The notes under the pieces were generated by a model. It was not told the origin of the DNA and searched no databases. It saw nothing but the letters and a program-made list of their open reading frames with translations. From Xanthomonas hortorum pv. pelargonii (GTDB lineage Bacteria; Pseudomonadota; Gammaproteobacteria; Xanthomonadales; Xanthomonadaceae), in the NCBI RefSeq assembly GCF_024499015.1, contig NZ_CP098604.1, positions 4,092,001-4,156,000 of the forward strand: a stretch of DNA of 64,000 bases, in the 5' to 3' direction. Below, piece by piece: positions 37,266 through 46,134 of the stretch (position 1 is its first letter; every line of letters begins with the position of its first letter). Position numbers and translations under genes: made by a program.

Positions 37266-38297
37266 ATGAGCCTCGTGAATACAGCATCGCCCTCTACTAC
37301 CGACTACGCCTATACGCCCGCCGCCACCGATGACGGCTTGATTGCCGTGCGCGGCGATCTTGTCATCGCGCTGCCGATGCGGCATGCCGGCATGCGCGAG
37401 CTGCGGTTGCGCTATGAGCTGGTTGGCGCGGCCAATGCGCCCGTGGTGTTCGTGGCCGGCGGAATTTCTGCGCACCGCCATCTGGCCGCCAGCGGCTTGT
37501 TTCCCGAGAAGGGCTGGGTGGATGGCCTGGTTGGTACGGGCCGCGCGTTGGATCCTGCATCGCGCCGGCTGTTGGCATTCGACTTTCTCGGCGCCGACGG
37601 CACGCTGGATGCGCCGATCGATACCGCCGACCAGGCCGATGCGATCGCCGCGCTCCTGGATGCATTGGGCATCGCGCGCCTGCATGGTTTTGTCGGTTAC
37701 TCGTATGGCGCCCTGGTCGGTCTGCAGTTCGCCACCCGCCATGCCGCCCGCGTCGGTACGTTGGTCGCAGTGAGCGGTGCGCATCGCGCGCATCCGTATG
37801 CTGCGGCATGGCGCGCACTGCAGCGCCGCGCGGTGGCGCTGGGCCAGCTGCAATGCGCAGAAAATCATGGGCTTGCACTGGCACGCCAGTTCGCCATGCT
37901 CAGCTACCGTACGCCGGAAGAATTCAGCGAGCGCTTCGACGCGCCGCCGGAAGTGATCAATGGCCGCGTGCGTGTGGCGGCCGAAGACTATCTGGATGCC
38001 GCTGGTGCGCAATATGTGGCGCGCACACCGGTGAACGCGTATTTGCGGTTGTCCGAATCCATCGACCTGCACCGCATCGACCCCGCGCAAGTGCGCGTGC
38101 CTACCGTCGTCGTTGCGGTGGAGGGCGACCGCCTGGTGCCGCTGGCCGACCTGGTCACGCTGGTCGAAGGCTTGGGCCAGCGCGGCAGTCTGCGCGTGCT
38201 GCGCTCGCCGTATGGCCATGACGCCTTCTTGAAAGAAATCGATCGCATCGACGCGATCCTCACCACTGCCCTTCGCATCACCGGAGAAACCGCATGA
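37266..38297 (+). CDS. metX: homoserine O-acyltransferase MetX (probably succinyltransferase)
   Basis: 343 residues from ATG 37266, 72 bases after the SAM-I riboswitch. Alpha/beta-hydrolase fold: VFVAGGISAHRHLAASG, HGFVGYSYGALVGLQFATRH with nucleophile Ser146, VAVEGDRLVPLADL (acid Asp) and SPYGHDAFLKE (catalytic His). It acylates homoserine for methionine synthesis. Annotated as acetyltransferase in many genomes; published work assigns succinyl-CoA use to Xanthomonas-type MetX, which agrees with the partner metB here (cystathionine gamma-synthase). Overlaps metB by four bases. Confidence 0.93.
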   Translation: MSLVNTASPSTTDYAYTPAATDDGLIAVRGDLVIALPMRHAGMRELRLRYELVGAANAPVVFVAGGISAHRHLAASGLFPEKGWVDGLVGTGRALDPASRRLLAFDFLGADGTLDAPIDTADQADAIAALLDALGIARLHGFVGYSYGALVGLQFATRHAARVGTLVAVSGAHRAHPYAAAWRALQRRAVALGQLQCAENHGLALARQFAMLSYRTPEEFSERFDAPPEVINGRVRVAAEDYLDAAGAQYVARTPVNAYLRLSESIDLHRIDPAQVRVPTVVVAVEGDRLVPLADLVTLVEGLGQRGSLRVLRSPYGHDAFLKEIDRIDAILTTALRITGETA

Positions 38298-39511
38298 GCT
38301 TTCGTGACCCCACCGACGCCCCCTGTACCGCTACCACTGCCGCTGTCCGCGCCGGTATCGATCGCGACACTGCCTATGGTGCGGTAACGCCGCCGATCGT
38401 GCTGTCGTCGAACTTTTCCTTCGATGGTTTTGGCAACAAGCGCCAGTACGACTACACGCGCAGCGGCAATCCCACCCGCGATCTGCTCGGCGAAGCGCTG
38501 GCCGAACTGGAAGGCGGCGCCGGCGGGGTGATCACCTCCACCGGCATGGGCGCGATCAATCTGGTGCTCAACGCGCTGCTGCAACCGGGCGATACGTTGG
38601 TGGTGCCGCACGATGCCTACGGCGGCAGCTGGCGCCTGTTCAATGCGCTGGCCAAGAAAGGCCACTTCGCGCTGATCACCGCCGACCTGACCGACCCGCG
38701 TTCGCTGGCCGATGCGCTGGCGCACTCGCCCAAGCTGGTGCTGATCGAAACCCCGTCCAATCCATTGCTGCGCATCACCGACCTGCGCTTCGTCATCGAA
38801 GCGGCAAAGAAGGTTGGTGCGTTGACGGTGGTGGACAACACCTTCCTGTCGCCAGCACTGCAAAAGCCGCTGGAATTCGGCGCGGACCTGGTGCTGCATT
38901 CCACTACCAAGTACATCAACGGCCACAGCGATGTGGTGGGTGGTGCGGTCGTTGCGCGCGACGCGGAGCTGCACCAGCAACTGGTGTGGTGGGCCAATGC
39001 GCTGGGCCTGACCGGTTCGCCGTTCGACGCCTTCCTCACCCTGCGCGGTTTGCGCACGCTGGATGCGCGTCTGCGCGTGCATCAGGAAAATGCCGACGCG
39101 ATCGCCGAGCTGTTGGACGGGCATGCGGCGGTCAATCAGGTGTATTTCCCCGGCCTGGCGTCGCACCCCGGCCATGCATTGGCGGCGCGCCAGCAGAAGG
39201 GCTTCGGCGCGATGATGAGCTTCGAGCTGGAAGGTGGCGAAGCAGCAGTGCGCGCGTTTGTCGATGGCTTGCGCTACTTCACGCTGGCCGAGTCGTTGGG
39301 CGGTGTGGAAAGCCTGATTGCGCATCCGGCATCGATGACGCATGCGGCGATGACCGCCGAAGCACGCGCTGCGGCCGGGATTTCCGACGGGCTGCTGCGG
39401 TTGTCGATCGGGATCGAATCGGCCGAAGATCTGTTGATCGATCTGCGCGCCGGCCTGGCACGTGCCGAAGCGACGCTGACCACCGCAAGCCGCAAACAGG
39501 TCGACGCGTGA
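38294..39511 (+). CDS. metB: cystathionine gamma-synthase
   Basis: 405 residues, ATG overlapping the metX stop. Cys/Met-metabolism PLP family: YDYTRSGNPTRDLLGEALAELEGG (phosphate-binding), STGMGAINLVLNALLQPGDTLV, VVDNTFLSPALQKPLEFGADLVLHSTTKYINGHSD with PLP-binding Lys206. It condenses O-acylhomoserine with cysteine to cystathionine. Cystathionine beta-lyase or O-acylhomoserine sulfhydrylase are relatives, but operon position with metX favours MetB. The stop overlaps the GTG of hom. Confidence 0.9.
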   Translation: MSFRDPTDAPCTATTAAVRAGIDRDTAYGAVTPPIVLSSNFSFDGFGNKRQYDYTRSGNPTRDLLGEALAELEGGAGGVITSTGMGAINLVLNALLQPGDTLVVPHDAYGGSWRLFNALAKKGHFALITADLTDPRSLADALAHSPKLVLIETPSNPLLRITDLRFVIEAAKKVGALTVVDNTFLSPALQKPLEFGADLVLHSTTKYINGHSDVVGGAVVARDAELHQQLVWWANALGLTGSPFDAFLTLRGLRTLDARLRVHQENADAIAELLDGHAAVNQVYFPGLASHPGHALAARQQKGFGAMMSFELEGGEAAVRAFVDGLRYFTLAESLGGVESLIAHPASMTHAAMTAEARAAAGISDGLLRLSIGIESAEDLLIDLRAGLARAEATLTTASRKQVDA

Positions 39512-40596
39512 GCACTGTGCTACCTGCTTCGCGTCGCGCGTCGGCGGCCGCGGTGACACCGACGCCACGTCTGGCCTTGCTGGGCACCGGCACCGTGGGG
39601 CGCGCGTTCGTGACGCGCTACACCGCGCTGCAGGAACGTCAATTGCGCCTGCCGCGCTTCGATTGGCTGGCCAATTCGCGCATTGCCCACGACTGCGGCA
39701 CCAGTGCGGAACAGGCATTGCGGCAGGCCAATGCAGCGCCGCGCGGCCAGGCTGTGTTGCAGCCGTGGGCCGAGACCACTGCGCTGCGTGCCGGCGATGT
39801 GCTGGTGGACGCCACTGCCAGCGACGTGGTGGCCGATTGGCATGTGGAATGGCTGTTGCGTGGTGTGCATGTGGTCACCGCCAACAAGTTGGGCCAGGGC
39901 ACCGCGTTGTCGCGTGCGCAGGCGCTGCACGCGGCGCGTCACGCCAGCGGTGCCCACTATGGCGATAGCGCGACGGTGGGCGCGGGGCTGCCCGTGCTCA
40001 GCAGCGTGCGTGCGCTGGTGGCGGGCGGCGATCATATCCATTCGATCGAAGGCGTGTTGTCCGGATCGTTGGCGTGGCTGTTTGATCGCTATGACGGCAG
40101 CGGCGCGTTTTCCGATTGCGTGCGCGAGGCGATGGCGGCCGGTTACACCGAGCCGGATCCGCGCATCGATCTGTCCGGCGAGGACGTGCGGCGCAAGTTG
40201 CTGATCCTGGCGCGCGCGGCGGGCTGGCAGCTGGAAGCCGTGCAGGTGCATGTGGAATCGCTGGTGCCCGCAAGCATTGCGCGGCTGCCGCTTGACGCCT
40301 TGGATGCGCAGCTGGGCGCGCTGGACGAGGTCGTGGGCGCGCGTTGGCAGCAGGCGCGTGCCGCAGGGCGTTGCCTACGTTTCGTGGGGCGTGTGGATGC
40401 GCATGGCGCCAGCGTCGGCCTGCGCGAGTTGGCTCTGGATCATCCGCTTGCCGGTGGTGCCGGCACCGATAACCGCGTTGCGATCAGCAGCGATCGCTAT
40501 CGCGAGCAGCCGTTGTTGATCCAGGGCCCGGGCGCGGGTGCGGAAGTGACTGCGGCGGCGTTGCTGGATGATGTGCTGCGGATTGTGGCGGGTTGA
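39508..40596 (+). CDS. hom: homoserine dehydrogenase
   Basis: 362 residues from GTG 39508, which overlaps the metB stop; the longer open frame upstream lies within metB. NAD(P)-binding GTGTVG at residues 26-31, VVTANKLGQGTALS (conserved TANK), GDSATVGAGLPVLSSVRALVAGGD and SIEGVLSGSLAWLFDRYDGSG, then EPDPRIDLSGEDVRRKLLILAR with the catalytic-site residues. It lacks a C-terminal ACT domain and an aspartokinase fusion, so it is a short form without obvious feedback domain. It supplies homoserine to metX. Confidence 0.93.
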   Translation: MSTVLPASRRASAAAVTPTPRLALLGTGTVGRAFVTRYTALQERQLRLPRFDWLANSRIAHDCGTSAEQALRQANAAPRGQAVLQPWAETTALRAGDVLVDATASDVVADWHVEWLLRGVHVVTANKLGQGTALSRAQALHAARHASGAHYGDSATVGAGLPVLSSVRALVAGGDHIHSIEGVLSGSLAWLFDRYDGSGAFSDCVREAMAAGYTEPDPRIDLSGEDVRRKLLILARAAGWQLEAVQVHVESLVPASIARLPLDALDAQLGALDEVVGARWQQARAAGRCLRFVGRVDAHGASVGLRELALDHPLAGGAGTDNRVAISSDRYREQPLLIQGPGAGAEVTAAALLDDVLRIVAG

Positions 40597-40792
40597 TCGA
40601 GTAATCTTCGTTGTTTGAAGCATTGCACAGGCCAAGCCTTTGGCTTGATCAGGTTGCAGCAGGCCAACTGCCTGGCAATCGTGTGTTGAGAGATGCTGCA
40701 TCAGATACGCATCCAGCCGCAGCTCGCATGTCAGCGAGCCGCGGCGTTCAGATCAGCGTAGGTCAGGCGACACCGTGCCGCCGGCCCGCCGC

Positions 40793-41788
40793 TTACTGCG
40801 CAATCGCCTTCAATAACGCAGCATTGAAGCGCTTCGGGTCCTGCACCTGAGGGGAATGTCCGAGGTCGGCGAACTCGATCAGCTTCGCATTTGGAATCGC
40901 CTCGGCCGCACGTTTCCCCAGCTTGGTGTAATCGCCGACGCGTGCCTTGACCTCGGGCGGCGCGGTGTCCTTGCCGATCGCGGTGCGGTCCTTGAGGCCG
41001 ATGAACAGCGTGGTCGGCACCGCGAGCTTGGGCAGTTCGTAGACCACCGGTTGGTTGAAGACCATGTCGTAGGTCAGTGCCTGGTTCCAGGCGACGGCCT
41101 GCTTGCCGTTGCCCAGCGACATGCCGGCCTGCATGCGCGCCCAGCGCTCGAACTCGGGCTTCCATTGGCCGGCGTAATAGACCTCCATCTGATACTTCTT
41201 GATCCGCTCGAAACTGATCTTCAGTTCGTTGTCGTACCAGGCATCGACGCTGCGCCACGGAATGCCTTCGGCCTTCCAGTCTTCCAGGCCGATCGGGTCG
41301 ATCAGGGCCAGATGCTCGGTGGCCTGCGGATACATCAGCGCATAGCGGATGGCGAGCATGCCGCCCATCGAATGACCGACCACCACGGCACGTTCGATAC
41401 CCAATTTTTTCAGTAGCGCCTGCGTGTTGTCTGCCAGTTGCGCGAAGGAAAATTGATAGGCCGCCGGCTTGCTGGATTTGCAAAACCCCACCTGGTCCGG
41501 CGCGATGACGCGGTAGCCGGACTTGCTCAACGCGGCGATGGTCTGCTCCCAGGTGGCGGCGCAGAAGTTCTTGCCATGCAGCAGCACGGCGGTGCGTCCG
41601 TTGGGCTTGCCGGTGGGTGCGACATCCAGGTACGCCATTTCCAGCGGCTGCTGTTGCGAAGTGAACGCGAAGGTCTTGACCGGATACGGGTAGTCGAAGC
41701 CTTCCAGGCGCGGGCCATAGCTGGTTTCCTGCGCCATCAATGGGCCGCAGGCCAGGGCCAGGGCGAGAGTGCGGACAAGCTGTCGCAT
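40793..41788 (-). CDS. exported alpha/beta hydrolase
   Basis: 331 residues with a short signal peptide (LVRTLALALACGPLMAQ). Hydrolase marks: TAVLLHGKNFCAATW (oxyanion HG), VIAPDQVGFCKSSKP, VVVGHSMGGMLAIRYALMYP (nucleophile Ser in GHSMG) and FADLGHSPQVQDPKRFN (His). Acid residue probably in IGLKDRTAIGKDTAP. The substrate is unknown; similar proteins are annotated as haloalkane-dehalogenase-like or epoxide-hydrolase-like. It is convergent with hom; the 196-base gap between them holds nothing recognisable. Confidence 0.87.
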   Translation of the reverse strand: MRQLVRTLALALACGPLMAQETSYGPRLEGFDYPYPVKTFAFTSQQQPLEMAYLDVAPTGKPNGRTAVLLHGKNFCAATWEQTIAALSKSGYRVIAPDQVGFCKSSKPAAYQFSFAQLADNTQALLKKLGIERAVVVGHSMGGMLAIRYALMYPQATEHLALIDPIGLEDWKAEGIPWRSVDAWYDNELKISFERIKKYQMEVYYAGQWKPEFERWARMQAGMSLGNGKQAVAWNQALTYDMVFNQPVVYELPKLAVPTTLFIGLKDRTAIGKDTAPPEVKARVGDYTKLGKRAAEAIPNAKLIEFADLGHSPQVQDPKRFNAALLKAIAQ

Positions 41789-42058
41789 CGCGATCTCCGT
41801 CGGAATTCAGCCTTAGACGGTACACGCGTGCATGTTGTGATCGCGTTCAACACGGCAACCCGCGTGCGGGAACGCCTGCTGTGTCGGATCAGTTCGCTGC
41901 GTCTGATGTCTGGTGCGATGCGCCAGGCGCGCGGGGTGGCCGCAAATCTCTTATTGCAGACGATGAGGCATGGCAGCTAATGCCTCATCGTACTCAGGCG
42001 CGCCTTCCCGATCGCGCGCAGTTGCCTGCCAATGCAGCCGAGCAGGACCCGCCACCGC

Positions 42059-43441
42059 TCAGCATTCGATGACGTTCACTGCCAGGCCGCCGCGGCTGGT
42101 TTCCTTGTACTTGTCCTGCATGTCGCGGCCGGTGTCGCGCATGGTCTTGATGACCTTGTCCAGCGAGACCTTGTGCTTGCCGTCGCCGCGCATGGCCATG
42201 CGGCTGGCATTGATCGCCTTCACCGCGCCCATCGCATTACGTTCGATGCACGGGATCTGCACCAGGCCGCCGATCGGGTCGCAGGTCAGGCCGAGGTTGT
42301 GTTCCATGCCGATTTCCGCAGCGTTTTCGATCTGTCCCGGGTTGCCGCCGAGCGCGGCAACCAGGCCGCCAGCGGCCATAGAACACGCCACGCCCACTTC
42401 GCCCTGGCAACCGACTTCGGCGCCGGAAATGGAGGCGTTTTCCTTGTAAAGAATGCCGATGGCCGCAGCGGTGAGCAGGAAGTCGAAGATGCGCTGCTCG
42501 GATGCGCCGGGGCAGAAGCGATCGAAGTAATGCAGCACCGAGGGAATGATGCCGGCCGCACCGTTGGTGGGTGCGGTAACGACGCGGCCGCCAGCAGCGT
42601 TTTCTTCGTTGACCGCGAGCGCGTACAGATTGACCCAGTCCAGCGTGGTCAACGGATCGCGCATCGCCGCTTCCGGTTTGGACGACAGTTCGCGATACAG
42701 CGCCGGTGCGCGACGCGAGACGTTCAGGCCACCCGGTAGCGTGCCTTCCTGGCGAATGCCGCGTTCCACGCACGACTGCATCGCCGCCCACAGTTCGCGC
42801 AGGCCGGCGTGAATTTCGTCTTCGCTGCGCCAGCTCTTTTCGTTTTCGAACATCAGTGCTGCGATGCTCAGACCGCTGCGTGCGCATTGCGCGAGCAGTT
42901 CGTCGCCACTGAGGAACGGGTAGGGCAGCGGCGTCTCGTCGGCCACGATGCGGTCGTCGGCGGCATCGTCCTGGTTGACCACAAAGCCGCCACCGACCGA
43001 GTAGTAATCGCGGGTGGCGATCACGGCGTCATTGGCGTCGTAGGCGGTGAAACGCATGCCATTGGTGTGGTATGGGAGCTTCTGCCGTTTGTTCATCGGC
43101 AGGTCGCGTTTTTCATCGAAGGCAATGGTGTGCTGGCCCATCAAATTGATGCGCTTGCTGGCGCGGATGCGCTCCAGCGTGGCGGGGATGATGTCAGGGT
43201 CGATCAGGTTGGGGCGGTTGCCTTCCAGGCCGAGCAGCACGGCCTTGTCGGTGCCATGGCCGCGACCGGTCAACGCCAGCGAGCCGAAGACCTCGGCGCG
43301 GATGCGCACCACCTCCTGCAGGCGTCCGGCGTCGAGCAGCCAGCGATGCACGAAGCGTTCGGCGGCGCGCATCGGCCCCACGGTGTGGGAGGAACTCGGA
43401 CCGATGCCAATCTCGAACAGGTCGAACGTGCTGACAGCCAT
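42059..43441 (-). CDS. sdaA: L-serine dehydratase (single-chain, Fe-S)
   Basis: 460 residues from ATG 43441. N-terminal beta domain: [28 protein letters not shown]-terminal alpha domain with the [4Fe-4S] cysteines, seen in [32 protein letters not shown] and [19 protein letters not shown]. It deaminates serine to pyruvate. Typical size (E. coli SdaA 454). The 87 bases to the next divergent gene hold no clear promoter. The 270-base gap 41789-42058 on its other side shows no feature. Confidence 0.95.
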   Translation of the reverse strand: MAVSTFDLFEIGIGPSSSHTVGPMRAAERFVHRWLLDAGRLQEVVRIRAEVFGSLALTGRGHGTDKAVLLGLEGNRPNLIDPDIIPATLERIRASKRINLMGQHTIAFDEKRDLPMNKRQKLPYHTNGMRFTAYDANDAVIATRDYYSVGGGFVVNQDDAADDRIVADETPLPYPFLSGDELLAQCARSGLSIAALMFENEKSWRSEDEIHAGLRELWAAMQSCVERGIRQEGTLPGGLNVSRRAPALYRELSSKPEAAMRDPLTTLDWVNLYALAVNEENAAGGRVVTAPTNGAAGIIPSVLHYFDRFCPGASEQRIFDFLLTAAAIGILYKENASISGAEVGCQGEVGVACSMAAGGLVAALGGNPGQIENAAEIGMEHNLGLTCDPIGGLVQIPCIERNAMGAVKAINASRMAMRGDGKHKVSLDKVIKTMRDTGRDMQDKYKETSRGGLAVNVIEC

Positions 43442-43528
43442 GCTTGCCGGAGAGGTGAGCGTAAAGGCGGCTATTCTAGTCTTTCGGCGATTGCGGCACG
43501 GCTGCAGCGCAGCATTGAGAGCTTTGCG

Positions 43529-43762
43529 ATGGCTTTGATCCTGTACCAACGCGACGATTGCCACCTGTGCGACCAGGCCGTGGCGGTGCTGGCGCAGACG
43601 CGCGCGGGCGAATTCAGCAGCGTGTTTATCGATGGCGATGCGGCGCTTGAGTCTGCTTACGGCGAGCGCGTACCGGTACTGCGCGATGCGGTTGGGCGCG
43701 AGTTGGGGTGGCCGTTCGATAGCAGGCGTTTGCGGGAGTGGTTGAATGCCGGCACGCGCTGA
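43529..43762 (+). CDS. glutaredoxin-like protein (DUF836 type)
   Basis: 77 residues from ATG 43529. It reads [21 protein letters not shown], with a CxxC redox pair at residues 11-14 in thioredoxin-fold context, and [26 protein letters not shown], whose cis-Pro segment (VPV) is typical. Small proteins of this kind are DUF836/glutaredoxin-like thiol-disulfide proteins. Partner unknown. Longer open frame upstream runs through the opposite-strand sdaA and is ignored. Confidence 0.85.
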   Translation: MALILYQRDDCHLCDQAVAVLAQTRAGEFSSVFIDGDAALESAYGERVPVLRDAVGRELGWPFDSRRLREWLNAGTR

Positions 43763-43897
43763 TGCGGCGCCGTGCCCGCCCGATACGCGCCAGATTGTGG
43801 ATTTGGAACGGCTGAAAACGACTTCACGTTGGTCTGGTGCGAAGCGGATGATCTGGGCATTCGCTGCAGTGCGGCCGATCTGCGGGTTTGCTGCAGG

Positions 43898-44003
43898 GCC
43901 CTTGCCCGCCCACCGTCGCGGGACACGCCGCGAGTACGTCCGTGTAGGCTCTTACGCGGCATCCATGCCGCGTAAGGTCCCGCGACGGTGGGCGGGCAAG
44001 GAC
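43898..44003 (+). repeat. Palindromic element R5 (perfect 25-bp outer stem)
   Basis: The best preserved copy. Left arm 43900-43924 and right arm 43977-44001 pair at all 25 positions. The inner hairpin CTTACGCGGCAT (43951) with ATGCCGCGTAAG (43965) is perfect. The 26-base unpaired segment 43925-43950 (ACGCCGCGAGTACGTCC then GTGTAGGCT) contains half of the IS110 target; the full empty site is 43940-43955. Upstream GATCTGCGG and downstream TCGGTGTG are shared with R1 and R4. Confidence 0.9.
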
Positions 44004-44057
44004 CAGTCGACTTGATCGGTGTGCATGCTTTTGAACAAAGCAACCTATGAACTGTCT

Positions 44058-44168
44058 GGTGCGGTGTCCTCGCCGATTGCGGGACCGTGTGGCGGCATGG
44101 ACGCCGCCACCGAGCCTACATGGACGTACTTGCGGCGTGTCCCGCGAGCGGTGAGGGCACCGCGCCCT
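44058..44168 (-). repeat. Palindromic element R6 (inverse orientation, other stem type)
   Basis: Outer arms 44058-44085 (GGTGCGGTGTCCTCGCCG...) and 44139-44166 (...GCGGTGAGGGCACCGCGCC) pair with a few mismatches. The inner hairpin is GTGGCGGC/GCCGCCAC. On the minus strand the conserved segment reads GGGACACGCCGCAAGTACG, TCCATGTAGGCTC. It faces R5 across 57 bases. Confidence 0.85.
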
Positions 44169-44271
44169 CGACCGACTCAGCGTTTGACCTGGGCATTTGA
44201 CTGCATCCAACAAGATCCGGCTAACGAACTCATTTTGTCGGATACCCCTTCAAAATGTCAGCTGCATTGAT

Positions 44272-44856
44272 TCAACGGCACCATTGCTGCTCGCAGGGCA
44301 CGCCATCGTGGTCGCCGTCCATTTCGGTATTTGGGCAATGCTGCAACACGTAAGTGGCATCGTCGCAGGAGGTCATCTGCGAGCAGTGCATGCGTCCGCC
44401 ACAGCTGTATTGCGCGGTGGGCGCAGACGCAGGAGTGGTTGCTACGGGCCGCGTTGGCGACGACATTTGTTCTAGTGCCGATGCCGGGGTGAATACATCG
44501 ATCAAGTAATCGCGCTGCTGATAGGCGAACGCCCCGCCACCGAGCACCAGCATCATGAGCAAGACCTTTCCAAGCCCGATCTGTCTTTTTGCCGGCGCCA
44601 TGCGTGCCGTGTTGCGTCGCACAGGCGCGTCATGCTTGGGCGCACGCGCTCCGGCGCGCATCACGCGCACCGCTTGCTGTCGCCCATCCTTGCTTGGTTC
44701 GATCTCGAAGGAAATCAGCTCGCCGATACGCGGCGCATCTGCGCTTCTGGGAAACGCGGAAATATGCACGAACACCTCATCGCCCGGCTGAGCAGGGGTA
44801 ATGAAGCCGAAGCCGCGATCGGGATTCCAGCGTGTCAACGTTCCGTGTGTGCGCAT
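44272..44856 (-). CDS. cold-shock-domain protein with membrane helix and excalibur domain
   Basis: 194 residues; ATG 44856 is chosen because AAAGGA lies eight bases upstream. Residues ~1-65 form a cold-shock nucleic-acid-binding fold (HGTLTRWNPDRGFGFITPAQ with RNP1-like GFGFI, then DEVFVHISAFP as RNP2). A linker and one membrane helix (GLGKVLLMMLVLGGGAFAY, ~95-113) follow. The C-terminus has an excalibur Ca2+-binding motif (YVLQHCPNTEMDGDHDGVPCEQQWC, DxDxDGxxCE) with paired Cys. So a cytoplasmic RNA/DNA-binding domain is tethered to a periplasmic Ca2+-binding domain. Function is not known. Confidence 0.85.
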   Translation of the reverse strand: MRTHGTLTRWNPDRGFGFITPAQPGDEVFVHISAFPRSADAPRIGELISFEIEPSKDGRQQAVRVMRAGARAPKHDAPVRRNTARMAPAKRQIGLGKVLLMMLVLGGGAFAYQQRDYLIDVFTPASALEQMSSPTRPVATTPASAPTAQYSCGGRMHCSQMTSCDDATYVLQHCPNTEMDGDHDGVPCEQQWCR

Positions 44857-44925
44857 CGTCGGCGTCCTTTGGATGAGTGCCGAGTCTAACTGTCGCGCGG
44901 TGTCATCCAATCGCCAGACACAAAA

Positions 44926-44958
44926 AAACGGCGGACCCGACGAGGTAGTCCGCCGTTT
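44926..44958 (-). terminator. Rho-independent terminator after yceI
   Basis: On the minus strand, AAACGGCGGAC pairs with GTCCGCCGTTT across 11 bases and ends in a run of seven T. It closes the yceI-cybB-yceI operon. Confidence 0.9.
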
Positions 44959-44988
44959 AGTGGCCGCGTCCGGTTGCGGCCGGTGGCG

Positions 44989-45558
44989 TTACTTCGCCTT
45001 GAACACGACCTTGGTGCTGATCGCGGTTTCGTTGGGGATGGTCTTGGTGTCGGCCCAGTCGCCGCCGCCCACGCCGAAGTCCAGGCGCTTCACCACCGCC
45101 TTGCCGGCCAGCACCGGCTGTGCGCCGGGTGTCCAGGTGAAGGTCAGCGTGACCGGCTTGCTGATGCCGCGCAATTCCAGCGTGCCTTCGGCGGCGTACT
45201 GGTTGCCGCCGAGTGCGCGGAACTTGTCGGCACGGTAGCGCGCGGTGGCGAACTTGGCCACGTTGAAGAAGTCCGGCCCCTGCAGGGTCGAATCACGATC
45301 GCCATTGCCGCTGACGGCACCTGCCAGCGGGATGCGCACGTCGAGCTTGGCACCGGCGAGATTGGCCGGATCGAAACTCAGCGTGGTGTCGAAACCGGGG
45401 AACTTGCCGGTGAAGACTTCGTCGTCGTACTTGCTGGCAAACACCAGCGACGAACCGGGCGCCTGGACGTAGTCGGCAGCGAGGACCGGGGCGGCAGCGA
45501 ACGTGGCCACCAGTGAGGCGGCGACCAGCAGGGGAGAGGCGAACAACCTGGACGACAT
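44989..45558 (-). CDS. YceI-family periplasmic lipid-binding protein
   Basis: 189 residues from ATG 45558 with AAAGGA nine bases upstream. Signal peptide LLVAASLVATFAAAPVLA. YceI lipocalin-like beta-barrel marks: LVFASKYDDEVFTGKFPGFDTTLSFDPANLAGAKLDVRIPLA, LQGPDFFNVAKFATARYRADKF and GTLELRGISKPVTLTFTW. Members bind isoprenoids such as ubiquinone-8 or polyprenyl chains. Third gene of the yceI-cybB-yceI cluster. Confidence 0.92.
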   Translation of the reverse strand: MSSRLFASPLLVAASLVATFAAAPVLAADYVQAPGSSLVFASKYDDEVFTGKFPGFDTTLSFDPANLAGAKLDVRIPLAGAVSGNGDRDSTLQGPDFFNVAKFATARYRADKFRALGGNQYAAEGTLELRGISKPVTLTFTWTPGAQPVLAGKAVVKRLDFGVGGGDWADTKTIPNETAISTKVVFKAK

Positions 45559-45568
45559 GGGGAATCCT

Positions 45569-46132
45569 TTAGGTTTTGGAAGAGAGCCAACCGCGCGGCA
45601 ACATCCGCACCAAGGTGGCGTCACGCTGGAACAGGTGGTGGTAGAGCGCGGCGCCGGCATGCGCCAGCACCACCGCAATCAACAACCAGAAGCCCCACTC
45701 GTGGATGAAATGCGCAATGGCACGCAGTTGTTCGTCCGGCGGGCTGAGCTTGGGGACGGCAAACAAGCCGAACCAACGGAACGGGCGCAGGCCGCTGGTG
45801 GAGTCGTACAGCCAGCCCGACAGCGGCATGGCGAAGATCATGGCGTACAGCAGCCAATGGGTAAGCCCGGCGATGCGTTCCTGCCAGCGCGGCGTGCCGC
45901 TTACCGGCGGCGGTGCGCCTGCATAGATGCGCCAGCCCAGCCGCACGATCACCAGTGCCAGCACGGTCAGACCCACCGACTTGTGCGCGGTGTAGACCCA
46001 GAAATATTTCGGGGTCTTGGGCAGGTCGCCCATGATCAGGCCAACCACGCCCAACGCCAGAATCAGCAGTGCGATCAGCCAATGCAGGGTCTGGCTGACA
46101 CCGCCCCAACGTTCGATGTTCTTCAGGCTCAT
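45569..46132 (-). CDS. cytochrome b561
   Basis: 187 residues with four membrane helices. Haem-ligand His positions are recognisable: QTLHWLIALLI (helix 1), YTAHKSVGLTVL (helix 2), GLTHWLLYAMIFAMPLSGWLYD (helix 3) and VVLAHAGAALYHHLFQRDATLVRMLPR (helix 4), the standard CybB layout. It passes electrons between quinol and periplasmic acceptors such as superoxide. It lies 10 bases before the downstream yceI and two bases after the upstream one. Confidence 0.94.
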   Translation of the reverse strand: MSLKNIERWGGVSQTLHWLIALLILALGVVGLIMGDLPKTPKYFWVYTAHKSVGLTVLALVIVRLGWRIYAGAPPPVSGTPRWQERIAGLTHWLLYAMIFAMPLSGWLYDSTSGLRPFRWFGLFAVPKLSPPDEQLRAIAHFIHEWGFWLLIAVVLAHAGAALYHHLFQRDATLVRMLPRGWLSSKT

Positions 46133-46134
46133 GC

